Of a stretch of 64,000 nucleotides of DNA, positions 1 to 9,873 are shown piece by piece. A program made the translations under genes and the position numbers. The notes under the pieces are model-generated. The model worked only from the letters and a program-made list of their open reading frames with translations. It ran no database searches and had not been told where the DNA came from. Each line of letters opens with the position of its first letter. Position 1 is the first letter of the stretch. Source of the stretch: Vibrio superstes (GTDB taxonomy: Bacteria; Pseudomonadota; Gammaproteobacteria; Enterobacterales; Vibrionaceae); the NCBI RefSeq assembly GCF_003569005.1, contig NZ_BCUR01000004.1:484718-548717 (forward strand), given 5' to 3'.

Positions 1-25
1 GCAGTTACAGCAATTGGACTGCTTG

Positions 26-2395
26 ATGAAACAGCTGAAAACCTACTCACAATACTACGTCGATCTACTGGTTAAACTCGGGATCTATCGATTCTCTTTT
101 CTCATTGCCGTTGCATTGATCACTTTGGCGATCTTGGTACAGCTAGGTATTAGCTGGGTCTTAGCAGAAGAGTTTGAGTATAAGCACATGCTTCGCTCCC
201 TCGCTTTTGGTCTGATCATGACGCCTTGGGCGGTGTATTTTATCTCAATAGTGGTTGAACAACTTGAAGAGTCTCGCCGTCGCCTCTCAAAATTGGTTTC
301 TAAACTCAGTGATATGCGAGAGCGAGACCTCGAACTCAATAATCAGCTTACCCAGAACCTAGATAAATTGAATCTTGAGATGAAGGAGCGCTTGTCCGCT
401 GAGGAGTCCCGAGAGCAAGCGATGTTGGATCTTGAGCATGAGGTGATTCAGCGAGAAGTCACCCAGATAGCCCTTTCTGAGAGAACAGCACTACTTCGCT
501 CATTTATTGATGCCTGTCCGGATTTGTTTTATTACCGCACCGCCGATGGCGTCTTTTCTGGATGTAACCAAGCGGTAGAAAAACTGACAGGTAAAACGGA
601 AAAAGAACTCGTTGGCCTAACGCCATGGCAGGTTTATAAAAAAGAGATCGCACAACAGATCGTAGAAACCGATCAGATCGTGTTTGAAAACAAAGAAGAG
701 CTCATTTACGAGCAGTGGCTCGAGTACCCTGATGGGAGAAAGGCCTACTTTGAATTACGTAAGGTGCCATTCTTCAATAAAGATGGCCAGCACCTTGGTT
801 TGGTGGGCTTTGGTCGTGATATCACAGAGCGTAAACTCAATGAAAAATCCCTAGAGAAGGCGAGTAGAGACAAAACTACCTTTATCTCTACCATTAGTCA
901 TGAGTTAAGAACGCCACTGAACGGCATCGTCGGTCTCAGTAGAATGCTGTTGGGCACCAGTCTCGATAAAGAGCAGCGCCAGTATATGCAAACCATCAAT
1001 GTCAGTGCGATTACACTGGGGCATATCTTTAACGATATCATTGATATAGATAAGTTCGACCGCAATAAACTGGAGCTTGTGCCATCAGAGCTGAATTTTA
1101 ATGATTTTGTTACTGAGCTCGATAGCTTATCGCGCCTTATGGCAGAACAAAAAAGCCTAAGGTTTGAGTTAGAAAGGCTGACTGATATGCCCGATAGCAT
1201 CGTTGTTGATGCTACACGACTGCGCCAAGTGTTGTGGAACCTAATCAGCAACGCGATGAAGTTTACCGCTGAAGGTGGGGTATTCGTTAATGTGAGTGCT
1301 GATCCTACAGAAGATAACCAAATAGCCATCCGCTTTGAAATAGAAGATACCGGTGTCGGGATCCCAGAATCTGAACTTGAGAAGATCTTTGCCATGTATT
1401 ATCAGGTGAAGTCAGAAGAAGGGAATCTACATGCGGTGGGCACCGGCATTGGCCTAGCTGTTTCTCAATCCTTGATTCGAAAAATGGGTGGTGACATCTA
1501 CGCGAATAGTGAATTGGGGCACGGCAGTACCTTTACTGTAGAGATTATTGTACCGCGCGGAAAAGGAATGACAGAGGTTGTTGAAAACCCTGAGCCTCTG
1601 CAACGTCCCCTTTCTATCTTTATGATTGAGGACATTGAACTCAATATCACAGTGGCGCGCTCATTGATCAACAGCTTTGGTCATTCAGTTGATGTGGCAA
1701 TGACTGGCAAAGAGGCCTTGAGTAAGTTTGAGCCCACCAAATACGACATAGTGCTGCTGGATATACAATTGCCGGATATGACCGGGTTTGATATCGCTAA
1801 AGAACTACAAAACCGCTATACCAATCTGCCTCCTATCGTTGCGCTAACGGCTAACCTTGTGAAGGACAAAACCGCTTATCGAGAGGCTGGTATGCAGGAC
1901 GCGATTAGCAAACCGTTGTCGGCAAAAGCGCTGCGAAAAATATTGAAGAAGCTTTGCTATTTAGATGATCAAAGCGTCGATGAAAAAACCCACGCCACCA
2001 AGTCTGTACTCGAAGACTCTACTGTAGAGCAAGTGGTAACAGATGAGCTGGTTGATAAAGAGATGCTCACCTCTTATATAGAGATTGTAGGTAAAAAGCC
2101 GGTATTGGATAGCGTACAGCTGTTCAAAGAGATGATGCCTGAATATGTCGCTATCTTGGATTCCAACTTGGTGGCTAGGGATCAAGAGGCAATTGTCTCT
2201 GAAGCGCATAAAATTAAAGGTGCAGCAGGATCGGTTGGACTCAAGCGCATTCAAATGGTCGCTCAACAAGCTCAGTCACCAGAATTGCCTGCGTGGTGGG
2301 AGAACATCAATGATTGGATCGATGAGATAAAAACAAGCTATCTATCGGATATAGATGTTCTTAAAGATTGGATTGAGCAAGAGTTTGATAAATAA
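26..2395 (+). CDS. arcB: Aerobic respiration control sensor kinase ArcB
   Basis: Inner-membrane hybrid histidine kinase that senses the redox state of the quinone pool and phosphorylates ArcA. About 789 aa from the ATG at 26; a TTG 12 nt upstream is in frame, but the family N-terminus begins MKQ. Visible domains: two membrane segments near residues 20-46 and 55-78, a short coiled coil, a PAS domain (about 155-270), the H-box ISTISHELRTPLNG with His292, an ATPase domain ending with GTGIGLAVS, a receiver with YDIVLLDIQLPDM (Asp about 579), and a C-terminal Hpt domain with EAHKIKGAAGS (His about 728). The tripartite phosphorelay is complete. Of the two E. coli redox cysteines, Cys180 is present but position 241 is Tyr. 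The upstream region lies outside the window. Confidence 0.97.
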   Translation: MKQLKTYSQYYVDLLVKLGIYRFSFLIAVALITLAILVQLGISWVLAEEFEYKHMLRSLAFGLIMTPWAVYFISIVVEQLEESRRRLSKLVSKLSDMRERDLELNNQLTQNLDKLNLEMKERLSAEESREQAMLDLEHEVIQREVTQIALSERTALLRSFIDACPDLFYYRTADGVFSGCNQAVEKLTGKTEKELVGLTPWQVYKKEIAQQIVETDQIVFENKEELIYEQWLEYPDGRKAYFELRKVPFFNKDGQHLGLVGFGRDITERKLNEKSLEKASRDKTTFISTISHELRTPLNGIVGLSRMLLGTSLDKEQRQYMQTINVSAITLGHIFNDIIDIDKFDRNKLELVPSELNFNDFVTELDSLSRLMAEQKSLRFELERLTDMPDSIVVDATRLRQVLWNLISNAMKFTAEGGVFVNVSADPTEDNQIAIRFEIEDTGVGIPESELEKIFAMYYQVKSEEGNLHAVGTGIGLAVSQSLIRKMGGDIYANSELGHGSTFTVEIIVPRGKGMTEVVENPEPLQRPLSIFMIEDIELNITVARSLINSFGHSVDVAMTGKEALSKFEPTKYDIVLLDIQLPDMTGFDIAKELQNRYTNLPPIVALTANLVKDKTAYREAGMQDAISKPLSAKALRKILKKLCYLDDQSVDEKTHATKSVLEDSTVEQVVTDELVDKEMLTSYIEIVGKKPVLDSVQLFKEMMPEYVAILDSNLVARDQEAIVSEAHKIKGAAGSVGLKRIQMVAQQAQSPELPAWWENINDWIDEIKTSYLSDIDVLKDWIEQEFDK

Positions 2396-2445
2396 TAAGT
2401 TTATAATCAAATACATTCATAATGGTTTACGTACAGGAGTCAGCC

Positions 2446-2910
2446 ATGAGAGTTAAAGTATTAGGAACCGTATTACTCAGTTCTGCGTTGTTGTTCGGTT
2501 GCGCCTCTACCGGTGAAGAAGTGCCTTGGATGGAAGCTGCACCCACAGCACAGGTTGAGCAAACCAGCGTGACACTTGAGTCAACTATGTGGGGCAACAA
2601 AATGCCGACCTTTGACGAGGCGCATTCTATCCCACTGCATGGCAGCTTAATCCTGACGTCAAATGATGCCATTCCAGCGGATCTGGGTGTGACCTCAATC
2701 TGGATTCGACACAATGGTGAGGCACTGCAAATTGACGCTGATGCTTTTGATGTAGAAGCGATCACTGAAAAGCAGTGGAAGATTTCATTTAAACAGACGG
2801 AATACTACGACGGTAATTTTGAGTCTGCTGACGTGGCGGTAGAGCTAGAGAACGACGTTCAAAAAATCTGGCTGGTGGAAAAGTCCGTTGATGTGGATAC
2901 GGTTTACTAG
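2446..2910 (+). CDS. Small lipoprotein of unknown function
   Basis: 154-aa protein with a lipoprotein signal peptide: MRVKV, a hydrophobic stretch, then the lipobox LLFGC, so Cys19 or close by would be lipidated. The residue after Cys is Ala, not Asp, which suggests outer membrane sorting. ATG at 2446 is preceded by AGGAG; an in-frame ATG at 2422 lacks the lipoprotein layout. The rest is soluble, acidic and has no motif I recognise. It lies 50 nt after arcB in the same direction and could be cotranscribed with it. A shared bidirectional terminator separates it from arcA. Function unknown. Confidence 0.82.
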   Translation: MRVKVLGTVLLSSALLFGCASTGEEVPWMEAAPTAQVEQTSVTLESTMWGNKMPTFDEAHSIPLHGSLILTSNDAIPADLGVTSIWIRHNGEALQIDADAFDVEAITEKQWKISFKQTEYYDGNFESADVAVELENDVQKIWLVEKSVDVDTVY

Positions 2911-2920
2911 CTTGGTCCCA

Positions 2921-2957
2921 GAAACGAAAAAACCCAGCGCTCGCTGGGTTTTTTTAT
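2921..2957. terminator. Bidirectional terminator between lipoprotein gene and arcA
   Basis: The hairpin AACCCAGCG/CGCTGGGTT is flanked by A-run and T-run, so it can terminate both convergent units. Confidence 0.85.
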
Positions 2958-2977
2958 AATCAGTATAAAATCGACTA

Positions 2978-3691
2978 TTAGTCTAGGTCACCACAAAAGC
3001 GGTAGCCTTCACCGTGAATGGTCGCGATGATCTCTGGAGTACCAGCAACTGATTCGAAGTGCTTACGAATACGACGGATAGTTACGTCTACTGTACGGTC
3101 GTGTGGCTTAAGCTCACGTCCAGTCATCTTCTTCAGCAATTCTGCACGAGTTTGGATTTTGCCTGGGTTTTCACAGAAGTGAAGTAGGGCACGAAACTCA
3201 GAACGAGGTAGCTTGTAGCCTTCGCCGTTTGGATTAACCAAAGATCGACTGTTGATATCTAGAACCCAACCGTTGAAGGTGTACTTCTCAACGTTTTTGC
3301 TTTCTTCTTCATCTTTGCTCACATTCATTGAACGAGATAGAAGGTTACGAGCACGGATAGTCAGTTCACGAGGGTTGAAAGGCTTAGTGATGTAGTCATC
3401 AGCGCCGATTTCAAGACCCAAGATTTTGTCAACTTCGTTGTCACGACCTGTTAAGAACATAAGTGCAACGTTCGCTTGCTCTCTTAGCTCACGAGCTAAA
3501 AGTAGACCATTTTTACCTGGTAGGTTGATATCCATTATCACCAAGTTTACTGAGTGCTCAGAGATCACTTGATGCATAGAGTCGCCGTCGATAGCTTCGA
3601 ATACACTGTATCCTTCAGCTTCAAAGATGCTCTTGAGGGTACTACGAGTAACTTGTTCGTCTTCTACAATAAGAATGTTAGGGGTTTGCAT
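2978..3691 (-). CDS. arcA: Two-component response regulator ArcA
   Basis: 237-aa OmpR-type regulator and partner of ArcB. It represses aerobic respiratory and TCA genes and activates some fermentative ones under low oxygen. The N-terminal receiver carries the acidic pocket VEDE, the phospho-acceptor in [12 protein letters not shown] (Asp about 54), and the conserved Lys in ITKPFNPRE. The C-terminal winged helix ends with [11 protein letters not shown] and [13 protein letters not shown]. Length and sequence closely match E. coli ArcA. It is transcribed towards arcB, converging on a shared terminator. A perfect FNR-type box about 260 bp upstream suggests anaerobic activation, as known for arcA in E. 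coli. Confidence 0.98.
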   Translation of the reverse strand: MQTPNILIVEDEQVTRSTLKSIFEAEGYSVFEAIDGDSMHQVISEHSVNLVIMDINLPGKNGLLLARELREQANVALMFLTGRDNEVDKILGLEIGADDYITKPFNPRELTIRARNLLSRSMNVSKDEEESKNVEKYTFNGWVLDINSRSLVNPNGEGYKLPRSEFRALLHFCENPGKIQTRAELLKKMTGRELKPHDRTVDVTIRRIRKHFESVAGTPEIIATIHGEGYRFCGDLD

Positions 3692-4108
3692 TGGCTCTAC
3701 CTAAACTATGTGTAATGGGTTTTAAATATATAAATTCTAGGCAAAAAAATAACATTAAGGTAATCATTTTGTGCATACATATTGATGCGACTTATGACCT
3801 TTTGAACCTCAATGTCCCCCTCCTTGGAAATTCTCTAAGATACCTATAAGTCCGTAAGTATCTTTCATTCTTAGCCAAATTAGTTGCGCATCATACCGAC
3901 TTAACAGCTTTCTAACAATCGGTCATTGTTAATTTATTTCACTTTATTGATTTAAATCAATCGATATTTTTAACAATGTCTCGAAAAGGCAGTGAAAAAC
4001 CGTGATGTAGCTCTATATTCGCTGTTACTAAGTTACAGAACTGCGTTTCATCATGTGACTTAAAGGGGGTATCGTTACGCAGGTGTAAAAATCATGTGTA
4101 AGAAAACC
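3692..4108. other. Long intergenic region upstream of arcA
   Basis: 417 bp, AT-rich, with no credible ORF. It holds the arcA 5' region and the FNR-type box described separately. Several A/T-rich hexamers could be promoters on the minus strand but I cannot rank them. No terminator hairpin with a clear T-run was seen for the gene at 4109. Confidence 0.6.
3947..3960. promoter_or_regulatory. FNR-type box upstream of arcA
   Basis: TTGATTTAAATCAA is a perfect match to the FNR consensus TTGAT-N4-ATCAA, palindromic over all 14 bases. It lies about 256 bp upstream of the arcA start codon. FNR activation of arcA is known in E. coli; use here is inference. A TAACAA-like -10 element occurs 16-21 bp downstream on the minus strand. 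Confidence 0.72.
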
Positions 4109-4621
4109 TTAAAAACTGAAGCCTAGCTTGACTTCGATGGCACTTTGCCAGTCTTCATAATCTAGCGTCGCTTTTAGGTTAAGGCTTTCGGTAAGCATAT
4201 ATTTACCTGATAGTTCAGCGCCCATGGAGTCTGTGATGCGTTCCTCTTTGGAGTCTGCCGAGGTATAGATAGCACTGTTCAGAGACAGTTTTTGGTTTAA
4301 TTGATAGTTAACACCACTGAGGAATCCTCGGTTGGGTTGGTTATCACCTGAATTTGAGATTCGGGTCGCGACAAATAGGTCTATGTTATCGAGGACAGAG
4401 TAGGCATACCCAGTGTCCATTCGCCATTCATCAAACTGCTCACCAGAGGTGGAGTCTGCAGACATAAAAAGCTTGTGAGGGGATTGAGAGCTAAGGGTAA
4501 TGGCACTGTCATCGTACTCGGCTTCGTTGTCAAAATCAGAAGCAGCGCGAGCAAATGTAGTGAGCAACAAAGGTAAGACTAGCGCAGCAAAAAGCATCGC
4601 AGTACGAAGATTCAATCGCAT
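4109..4621 (-). CDS. Putative outer-membrane or periplasmic beta-rich protein
   Basis: 170-aa protein with a clear Sec signal peptide (MRLNLRT, hydrophobic core, cleavage near FARA-AS). The mature part alternates polar and hydrophobic residues in strand-like blocks such as YAYSVLDNIDLFVATRIS and KLSLNSAIYTS. It ends in LGFSF, a C-terminal Phe typical of outer membrane barrel strands. ATG 4621 has GGAGGC just upstream on the minus strand. The length suits an eight-strand barrel, but no family is recognised and no function is assigned. It is divergent from the threonine operon and downstream of nothing obvious, so probably monocistronic. Confidence 0.72.
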   Translation of the reverse strand: MRLNLRTAMLFAALVLPLLLTTFARAASDFDNEAEYDDSAITLSSQSPHKLFMSADSTSGEQFDEWRMDTGYAYSVLDNIDLFVATRISNSGDNQPNRGFLSGVNYQLNQKLSLNSAIYTSADSKEERITDSMGAELSGKYMLTESLNLKATLDYEDWQSAIEVKLGFSF

Positions 4622-4829
4622 TTTGCCTCCTAATCAGTCCTTTGAAGAGTATCAATTATGGATGGAGAAAAGACGATTTTCCAATCTGTTAGTTATAATT
4701 TGTCTGTCTAGTCTATGCAATATCGTGCATTTCCTTTTTTTAGCTAAATTTTTCATGCTGTTATGTGACGGCTGTAGTCTCATTTTTATTACCAAAAATG
4801 AAAAATTAATCTGTTTTGTTAATTTGTCG

Positions 4830-4858
4830 TTGACGAATTAAAGCAAAATAGGTAATTC
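4830..4858 (+). promoter_or_regulatory. Candidate thrLABC promoter
   Basis: TTGACG (4830-4835), 17-bp spacer, TAATTC (4853-4858). The predicted transcript starts near 4865, about 34 nt before the leader peptide ATG. Confidence 0.6.
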
Positions 4859-4898
4859 TAGAGCCAGACAAAGAAAATAGATTGATTAAAACATACTG

Positions 4899-4967
4899 AT
4901 GAATACACGTAGCCTGATTACCCGAATGATTATTACCAGCACCACGAGTGTTGGGGCAGGCTGCTGA
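4899..4967 (+). CDS. thrL: thr operon leader peptide
   Basis: 22-codon ORF followed by an attenuator and then thrA. It contains five Thr and three Ile codons, including the run ATT-ATT-ACC-AGC-ACC-ACG. This is the composition expected for control by charged tRNA-Thr and tRNA-Ile, as in E. coli thrL. No strong Shine-Dalgarno is visible upstream. Identification rests on position, residue content and the downstream terminator hairpin, because leader peptides barely conserve sequence. Confidence 0.85.
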   Translation: MNTRSLITRMIITSTTSVGAGC

Positions 4968-4981
4968 AAGAAACATTTTTT

Positions 4982-5022
4982 AAAAAAGGCCTGTATCCCA
5001 CCAGATACAGGCCTTTTTTTTT
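4982..5022 (+). terminator. thr operon attenuator
   Basis: 10-bp perfect stem GGCCTGTATC (4988-4997) and GATACAGGCC (5004-5013) with a 6-nt loop, followed by nine T. It lies 20 nt after the thrL stop and 27 nt before thrA. This is a classic transcription attenuator: read-through is expected when ribosomes stall at the Thr/Ile codons. Confidence 0.9.
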
Positions 5023-5048
5023 ACAATTTTTAGCTCAGGGAGAATGGA

Positions 5049-7508
5049 ATGCGAGTATTGAAATTTGGAGGATCTTCGCTAGCGGATGCAGATAGATTTT
5101 TGCGAGCGGCGAACATCATTGCGAATAATGCGGATCAGGAAGAGTTAGCAGTAGTGCTGTCAGCTCCAGGGAAAACCACCAACAAGCTGGTAGCGATCAT
5201 CGAAGCAGCTTTAAACAAGCAAGATGCTGAGCTGCAAATCAAAGAGCTGCGCAACTCTTTTACTGGGTTGTCTAACGAGATAAAGAAAGAGCTACCTAAC
5301 ATTCAACTCGCAGAGTTTGAGGCTCAAGTTAAGGAGTCTCTAGATAATCTGGTTGAGTTTGTTCAAGGCATCAAGCTTTTAGGCATGTGCCCAAACAATG
5401 TTAATGCTCGCATCATCAGTAAGGGTGAGAAAGTCTCTATTCGCCTGATGAAAGCGGTTCTTGAAGCGAAAGGCCAAGCAGCAGGTCTTATAGACCCAGT
5501 TCAATACCTATACGCTAAAGGTGACTACCTTGAAGCTATGGTTGATGTTGACGTCTCAACGCAAAACTTTGTTCAATCTCCACTTCCAAAAGGACAAGTG
5601 CACCTAATGCCTGGCTTTACTGCCGGCAATGAAAAGGGTGAACTAGTGACATTAGGTCGTAATGGCTCTGATTATTCAGCGGCAGTATTGGCTGCATGTT
5701 TACGTGCAGACTGCTGTGAAATCTGGACAGATGTTGATGGTGTCTACAACTGTGATCCTCGCCTAGTAGAAGATGCACGCCTATTAAAATCTCTGAGCTA
5801 CCAAGAAGCGATGGAGCTTTCTTATTTTGGTGCATCGGTTTTACATCCCAAGACCATCGCTCCTATTGCTCAGTTCCATATCCCATGTCTCATTAAGAAC
5901 AGCTTTAATCCGCAAGGTGCAGGCACCTTGATTGGCCTAGATACCGGTGAAGATAATCTGGACATTAAGGGTATTACTACCCTAAATGAGCTAACAATGG
6001 TCAACGTATCAGGTCCTGGAATGAAGGGCATGGTAGGTATGGCGAGCCGCGTATTTGGCGCTATGTCCTCGGCTGGTATCTCTATTGTTCTTATTACTCA
6101 GTCTTCTTCAGAATACAGCATCAGTTTCTGTATCGAAGCGGCGAATCGTCAGCGAGCTAAATCAGTACTTGAAGAGGCGTTTGAGCTAGAGCTAAAAGAC
6201 AGCCTATTAGAGCCTGTAGAATTTATTGATGACGTGGCTATTTTAACGCTGGTAGGCGATGGTATGCGCACCTCTCGCGGTGTAGCGTCTAAGTTCTTCA
6301 CCTCATTAACTCAGGTGAACGTGAACATTACCGCTATTGCTCAGGGCTCATCTGAGCGCGCAATCTCAGCCGTTATCCCTGAAGATAAGATCTCTAAGGC
6401 GATCAAGGCGTGTCATGAAAACCTATTTAACTCTAAGCACTTCCTTGACCTATTTGTCGTTGGCGTAGGTGGTGTTGGCGGTGAGCTTGTGGATCAAGTG
6501 GCTCGTCAGCAACAGAAACTGGCCAAGAAAGGGATTGTCATTCGCGTATGTGCTCTAGCAAACAGCCAAGGCATGTTACTCGACGGTGAAGGCCTAAACC
6601 TTGAGCATTGGCGTGACCGTATGAACAATGCAAGCGAGAAGTTCAGCCTAGCGTCGCTAAGCGCAATGGTTCAGCGCAACCACATCATCAACCCTGTATT
6701 AGTGGACTGTACTTCAAGTGAGAATGTTGCGGGACAATACGCTGATTTCCTTCAAGCGGGCTTCCATGTCGTTACACCGAACAAGAAGGCCAACACAGCA
6801 AGCATGGCGTACTACCATCAGCTTCGTCAGGTGGCGCGCTCTTCTCGTCGTAAACTCATGTATGAAACAACGGTTGGCGCGGGCTTGCCAGTGATCGAAA
6901 ACCTACAAAACCTAATCAATGCAGGTGATGAACTGGTTAAGTTCAACGGCATCCTATCCGGCTCCCTTTCTTTCATCTTTGGTAAGCTAGATGAAGGAAT
7001 GACACTGAGTGAAGCGACTAAGGTTGCAATGGAAAATGGCTTTACTGAGCCAGATCCTCGTGATGACCTATCAGGCATGGATGTGGCGCGTAAGCTGCTT
7101 ATCCTAGCTCGTGAAACCGGCATGGCCATAGAACTAGAAGACGTTGTTGTCGACCAAGCGCTACCACCAGGCTTTGATGACTCAGGCTCTATTGAAGAGT
7201 TTGTCGAACGTCTACCTCAAGCTGATGCGTACTTCTCGGAAATGTCGCAAAAGGCGGCAGAAGAAGGCAAGGTACTTCGCTATGTAGGTGAAATCGTTGA
7301 TGGCAAATGTCGCGTGACGATTGCTGCAGTCAATGAAGACGATCCTCTATTTAAAGTTAAAGATGGTGAAAATGCCCTAGCATTCTATAGCCGTTACTAC
7401 CAACCAATTCCACTGGTTATGCGTGGCTACGGTGCGGGTACTGAGGTAACTGCTGCTGGTGTATTCTCTGATGTTATGCGTACATTGGGCTGGAAACTGG
7501 GGATCTAA
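5049..7508 (+). CDS. thrA: Bifunctional aspartokinase I / homoserine dehydrogenase I
   Basis: 819-aa fusion enzyme catalysing the first and third steps of the threonine branch: aspartate phosphorylation and NAD(P)H-dependent reduction of aspartate semialdehyde to homoserine. The N-terminal kinase shows [24 protein letters not shown] and DGVYNCDPR. Tandem ACT domains (about 315-460) would bind the threonine effector. The homoserine dehydrogenase begins near residue 469 with the Rossmann motif [14 protein letters not shown] and contains the catalytic region [11 protein letters not shown]. Length equals the E. coli enzyme (820 aa). ATG 5049 has CAGGGAG upstream. First structural gene of thrABC, 2 bp before thrB; controlled by the attenuator upstream. 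Confidence 0.98.
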   Translation: MRVLKFGGSSLADADRFLRAANIIANNADQEELAVVLSAPGKTTNKLVAIIEAALNKQDAELQIKELRNSFTGLSNEIKKELPNIQLAEFEAQVKESLDNLVEFVQGIKLLGMCPNNVNARIISKGEKVSIRLMKAVLEAKGQAAGLIDPVQYLYAKGDYLEAMVDVDVSTQNFVQSPLPKGQVHLMPGFTAGNEKGELVTLGRNGSDYSAAVLAACLRADCCEIWTDVDGVYNCDPRLVEDARLLKSLSYQEAMELSYFGASVLHPKTIAPIAQFHIPCLIKNSFNPQGAGTLIGLDTGEDNLDIKGITTLNELTMVNVSGPGMKGMVGMASRVFGAMSSAGISIVLITQSSSEYSISFCIEAANRQRAKSVLEEAFELELKDSLLEPVEFIDDVAILTLVGDGMRTSRGVASKFFTSLTQVNVNITAIAQGSSERAISAVIPEDKISKAIKACHENLFNSKHFLDLFVVGVGGVGGELVDQVARQQQKLAKKGIVIRVCALANSQGMLLDGEGLNLEHWRDRMNNASEKFSLASLSAMVQRNHIINPVLVDCTSSENVAGQYADFLQAGFHVVTPNKKANTASMAYYHQLRQVARSSRRKLMYETTVGAGLPVIENLQNLINAGDELVKFNGILSGSLSFIFGKLDEGMTLSEATKVAMENGFTEPDPRDDLSGMDVARKLLILARETGMAIELEDVVVDQALPPGFDDSGSIEEFVERLPQADAYFSEMSQKAAEEGKVLRYVGEIVDGKCRVTIAAVNEDDPLFKVKDGENALAFYSRYYQPIPLVMRGYGAGTEVTAAGVFSDVMRTLGWKLGI

Positions 7509-7510
7509 AC

Positions 7511-8473
7511 ATGAAAGAGAGTGTTTGTGTTTATGCTCCAGCATCAATCGGTAATGTGAGCGTTGGCTTTGATGTGCTAGGAGCAGCGGTATCACCTGTT
7601 GATGGCACGCTGCTTGGTGACCGAGTGATGGTCACTGCTGGTGAATCTGCATTTGAACTAAAAACAGCGGGCCGTTTTGTTGCAAAGCTACCTGCTGATG
7701 CGAAACAAAATATTGTGTATCGCTGCTGGCAGGTGTTTACTCGTGAAATGTCGAGCAAGGGACAGCCTATGCGTCACCTTGAAATGACCCTAGAGAAGAA
7801 CATGCCAATCGGTTCGGGCTTGGGCTCAAGTGCTTGCTCTATTGTCGCGGCATTGGATGCGCTGAATCAGTTCCATGACAATCCGCTTAACGAAACAGAA
7901 TTGTTGGCGTTAATGGGGGAAATGGAAGGCGAAATCTCAGGTGGTGTTCACTACGACAATGTCGCACCTTGCTACCTTGGTGGCGTGCAGTTGATGGTTG
8001 AAGAGCTTGGCATTATCAGTCAAGAGGTGCCGAGTTTTGACAGCTGGTACTGGGTAATGGCTTATCCTGGCATCAATGTGTCCACAGCTGCCGCGCGCGA
8101 GATCTTGCCGGCTCAATACCGTAGACAAGACATCATCGCTCATGGGCGTCATTTAGCTGGCTTTATTCATGCTAGCTATTCAGGCCAACCCGAGCTTGCC
8201 GCTAAGATGATCAAAGACGTCATTGCTGAACCTTATAGACAGCGTCTATTGCCAGGTTTCCCTGAAGCTCGCAGCTATGCGGCAACCGCAGGCGCTCTGA
8301 CCTCAGGAATTTCAGGCAGTGGTCCCACAATGTTTACTATCTGTGATAGTTTAGAGGTTGCGGAGCGAGTCAAATCTTGGCTTGAAGTTAATTATGTACA
8401 AAATGATGAAGGATTCGTGCACATCTGCAAGATAGATCAGCAGGGCTCGAAAGTAACAGGAAGTAAATTATGA
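7511..8473 (+). CDS. thrB: Homoserine kinase
   Basis: 320-aa GHMP-family kinase that phosphorylates homoserine to O-phosphohomoserine, cytoplasmic. Visible signatures: N-terminal [18 protein letters not shown], the ATP-binding GHMP motif [17 protein letters not shown] near residues 98-114, and the C-terminal [13 protein letters not shown] loop. The start lies 2 bp after the thrA stop, and the stop overlaps the thrC start by 4 bp (ATGA). Both arrangements indicate translational coupling within the thrABC operon. Length is ordinary for the family. Confidence 0.98.
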   Translation: MKESVCVYAPASIGNVSVGFDVLGAAVSPVDGTLLGDRVMVTAGESAFELKTAGRFVAKLPADAKQNIVYRCWQVFTREMSSKGQPMRHLEMTLEKNMPIGSGLGSSACSIVAALDALNQFHDNPLNETELLALMGEMEGEISGGVHYDNVAPCYLGGVQLMVEELGIISQEVPSFDSWYWVMAYPGINVSTAAAREILPAQYRRQDIIAHGRHLAGFIHASYSGQPELAAKMIKDVIAEPYRQRLLPGFPEARSYAATAGALTSGISGSGPTMFTICDSLEVAERVKSWLEVNYVQNDEGFVHICKIDQQGSKVTGSKL

Positions 8474-9750
8474 AGCTGTATAACATCAAAGAAAATGACG
8501 AGCAGGTCTCTTTTGGACAAGCGGTTCGTCAGGGGTTAGGTCGCAATCAAGGGTTGTTTTTCCCAACCAATATCCCAGCACTCGATAACATCGACGCGTT
8601 GCTCGAGGAAGACTTTGTAACCCGAAGCAGTAAGATACTTTCGGCGCTTATTGGTGATGAGCTTTCTGAGTCTCAAGTCTCTCAGATGGTAGATACCGCA
8701 TTTCAGTTCCCAGCGCCTATCAAATCAGTTAAAGACGGCACTTATGCACTAGAGTTGTTCCACGGTCCTACACTCGCGTTTAAGGACTTTGGCGGTCGCT
8801 TTATGGCTCAGTCACTAGCAACGGTTTCTAAGGGTGGCAAGATCACTATCTTGACGGCAACCTCAGGTGACACAGGCGCAGCGGTTGCTCATGCCTTCTA
8901 CGGCATGGCGGATATCAACGTCGTTATTCTGTATCCAAAAGGCAAGATCAGCCCTCTTCAAGAGAAGCTATTTTGTACGCTTGGTAAGAACATTCATACT
9001 GTTGCCATTGATGGTGACTTTGATGACTGTCAGGCATTGGTAAAGAAAGCATTTGATGATGAAGCTCTACGTCAAGAGATTGGGCTGAACTCAGCGAACT
9101 CAATTAACATCAGCCGTTTGATGGCTCAAATCTGTTACTACTTTGAAGCGGCTGCTCAAATGAGCAAGTCAGAGCGCGAGAATCTGGTGATTTCAGTGCC
9201 AAGTGGTAACTTTGGCAACCTAACAGCAGGCTTGCTTGCCAAGGCCTTAGGCCTGCCGATCAAGCGTTTTATCGCAGCCACTAATGCCAATGATACTGTG
9301 CCACGCTACCTAGAAACCGGTAAGTGGGAGCCAAAACCAACGGTTGCTACTACTTCAAACGCAATGGATGTTAGCCAGCCAAATAACTGGCCTCGTATTG
9401 AAGAGCTTTGTCAGCGCGAAGGCTGGGGATTAGATACTCTTGGTAGCGCAGCCGTAACGGATGAGCAAAGTGCCGCGAGCGTGAAGGAGTTGTACGATTC
9501 AGGCTATCTATGTGAGCCTCATGGCGCGATTGCATACCGTGCTCTTCAAGAGCAACTTGCTGAGGGTGAAACTGGCCTGTTCCTATGCACTGCTCACCCT
9601 GCGAAGTTCAAAGAAGTGGTCGATGATATCCTAGGTACTGATATCGAATTACCAGGACCTCTGGCAAAGCATGCTGCGATGGACCTGTTGTCAGAAGATC
9701 TTGCTAATGATTTTGACCTGTTAAAAACAGTGTTGAGAAAAGTACAGTAA
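8470..9750 (+). CDS. thrC: Threonine synthase
   Basis: 426-aa PLP enzyme converting O-phosphohomoserine to threonine, the last step of the pathway. PLP-binding lysine in [17 protein letters not shown] (about residue 107); phosphate-binding region [15 protein letters not shown]; also [17 protein letters not shown] and the C-terminal CTAHPAKF. Overlaps thrB by 4 bp and is followed by a strong terminator, so it ends the operon. Length matches the E. coli enzyme (428 aa). Nothing unusual. Confidence 0.98.
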   Translation: MKLYNIKENDEQVSFGQAVRQGLGRNQGLFFPTNIPALDNIDALLEEDFVTRSSKILSALIGDELSESQVSQMVDTAFQFPAPIKSVKDGTYALELFHGPTLAFKDFGGRFMAQSLATVSKGGKITILTATSGDTGAAVAHAFYGMADINVVILYPKGKISPLQEKLFCTLGKNIHTVAIDGDFDDCQALVKKAFDDEALRQEIGLNSANSINISRLMAQICYYFEAAAQMSKSERENLVISVPSGNFGNLTAGLLAKALGLPIKRFIAATNANDTVPRYLETGKWEPKPTVATTSNAMDVSQPNNWPRIEELCQREGWGLDTLGSAAVTDEQSAASVKELYDSGYLCEPHGAIAYRALQEQLAEGETGLFLCTAHPAKFKEVVDDILGTDIELPGPLAKHAAMDLLSEDLANDFDLLKTVLRKVQ

Positions 9751-9767
9751 TCTTCTGTAGATAAAAA

Positions 9768-9792
9768 AACGGCGCTCAGGCGCCGTTTTTTT
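9768..9792 (+). terminator. thrABC terminator
   Basis: Stem CGGCGC (9770-9775) / GCGCCG (9780-9785), loop TCAG, then seven T. Confidence 0.92.
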
Positions 9793-9815
9793 ATGTCTGT
9801 GGCAAGCTATAGACA

Positions 9816-9850
9816 CAAAAAAGCCCGGCAACGTGAATTGCCAGGCTTTT
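9816..9850 (-). terminator. grcA terminator
   Basis: Inverted repeat AGCCCGGCAA (9822-9831) / TTGCCAGGCT (9838-9847). The A-run on its left gives a U-run on the minus strand, just after the grcA stop. It also has T on the other side and may act in both directions. Confidence 0.85.
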
Positions 9851-9873
9851 AGAATTTTTACTAAAGCTCTAGA

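Noticed and set aside
4500..4841. 113-codon ORF on the plus strand opposite the beta-rich envelope protein
   Set aside because: Its first part is antisense to the signal peptide region of a better gene and the rest is low-complexity A/T-rich translation with no RBS.
4982..5022. LexA-like CTGT...ACAG in the thr attenuator stem
   Set aside because: The spacing is 12 bases instead of 8 and the symmetry is explained by the terminator stem.
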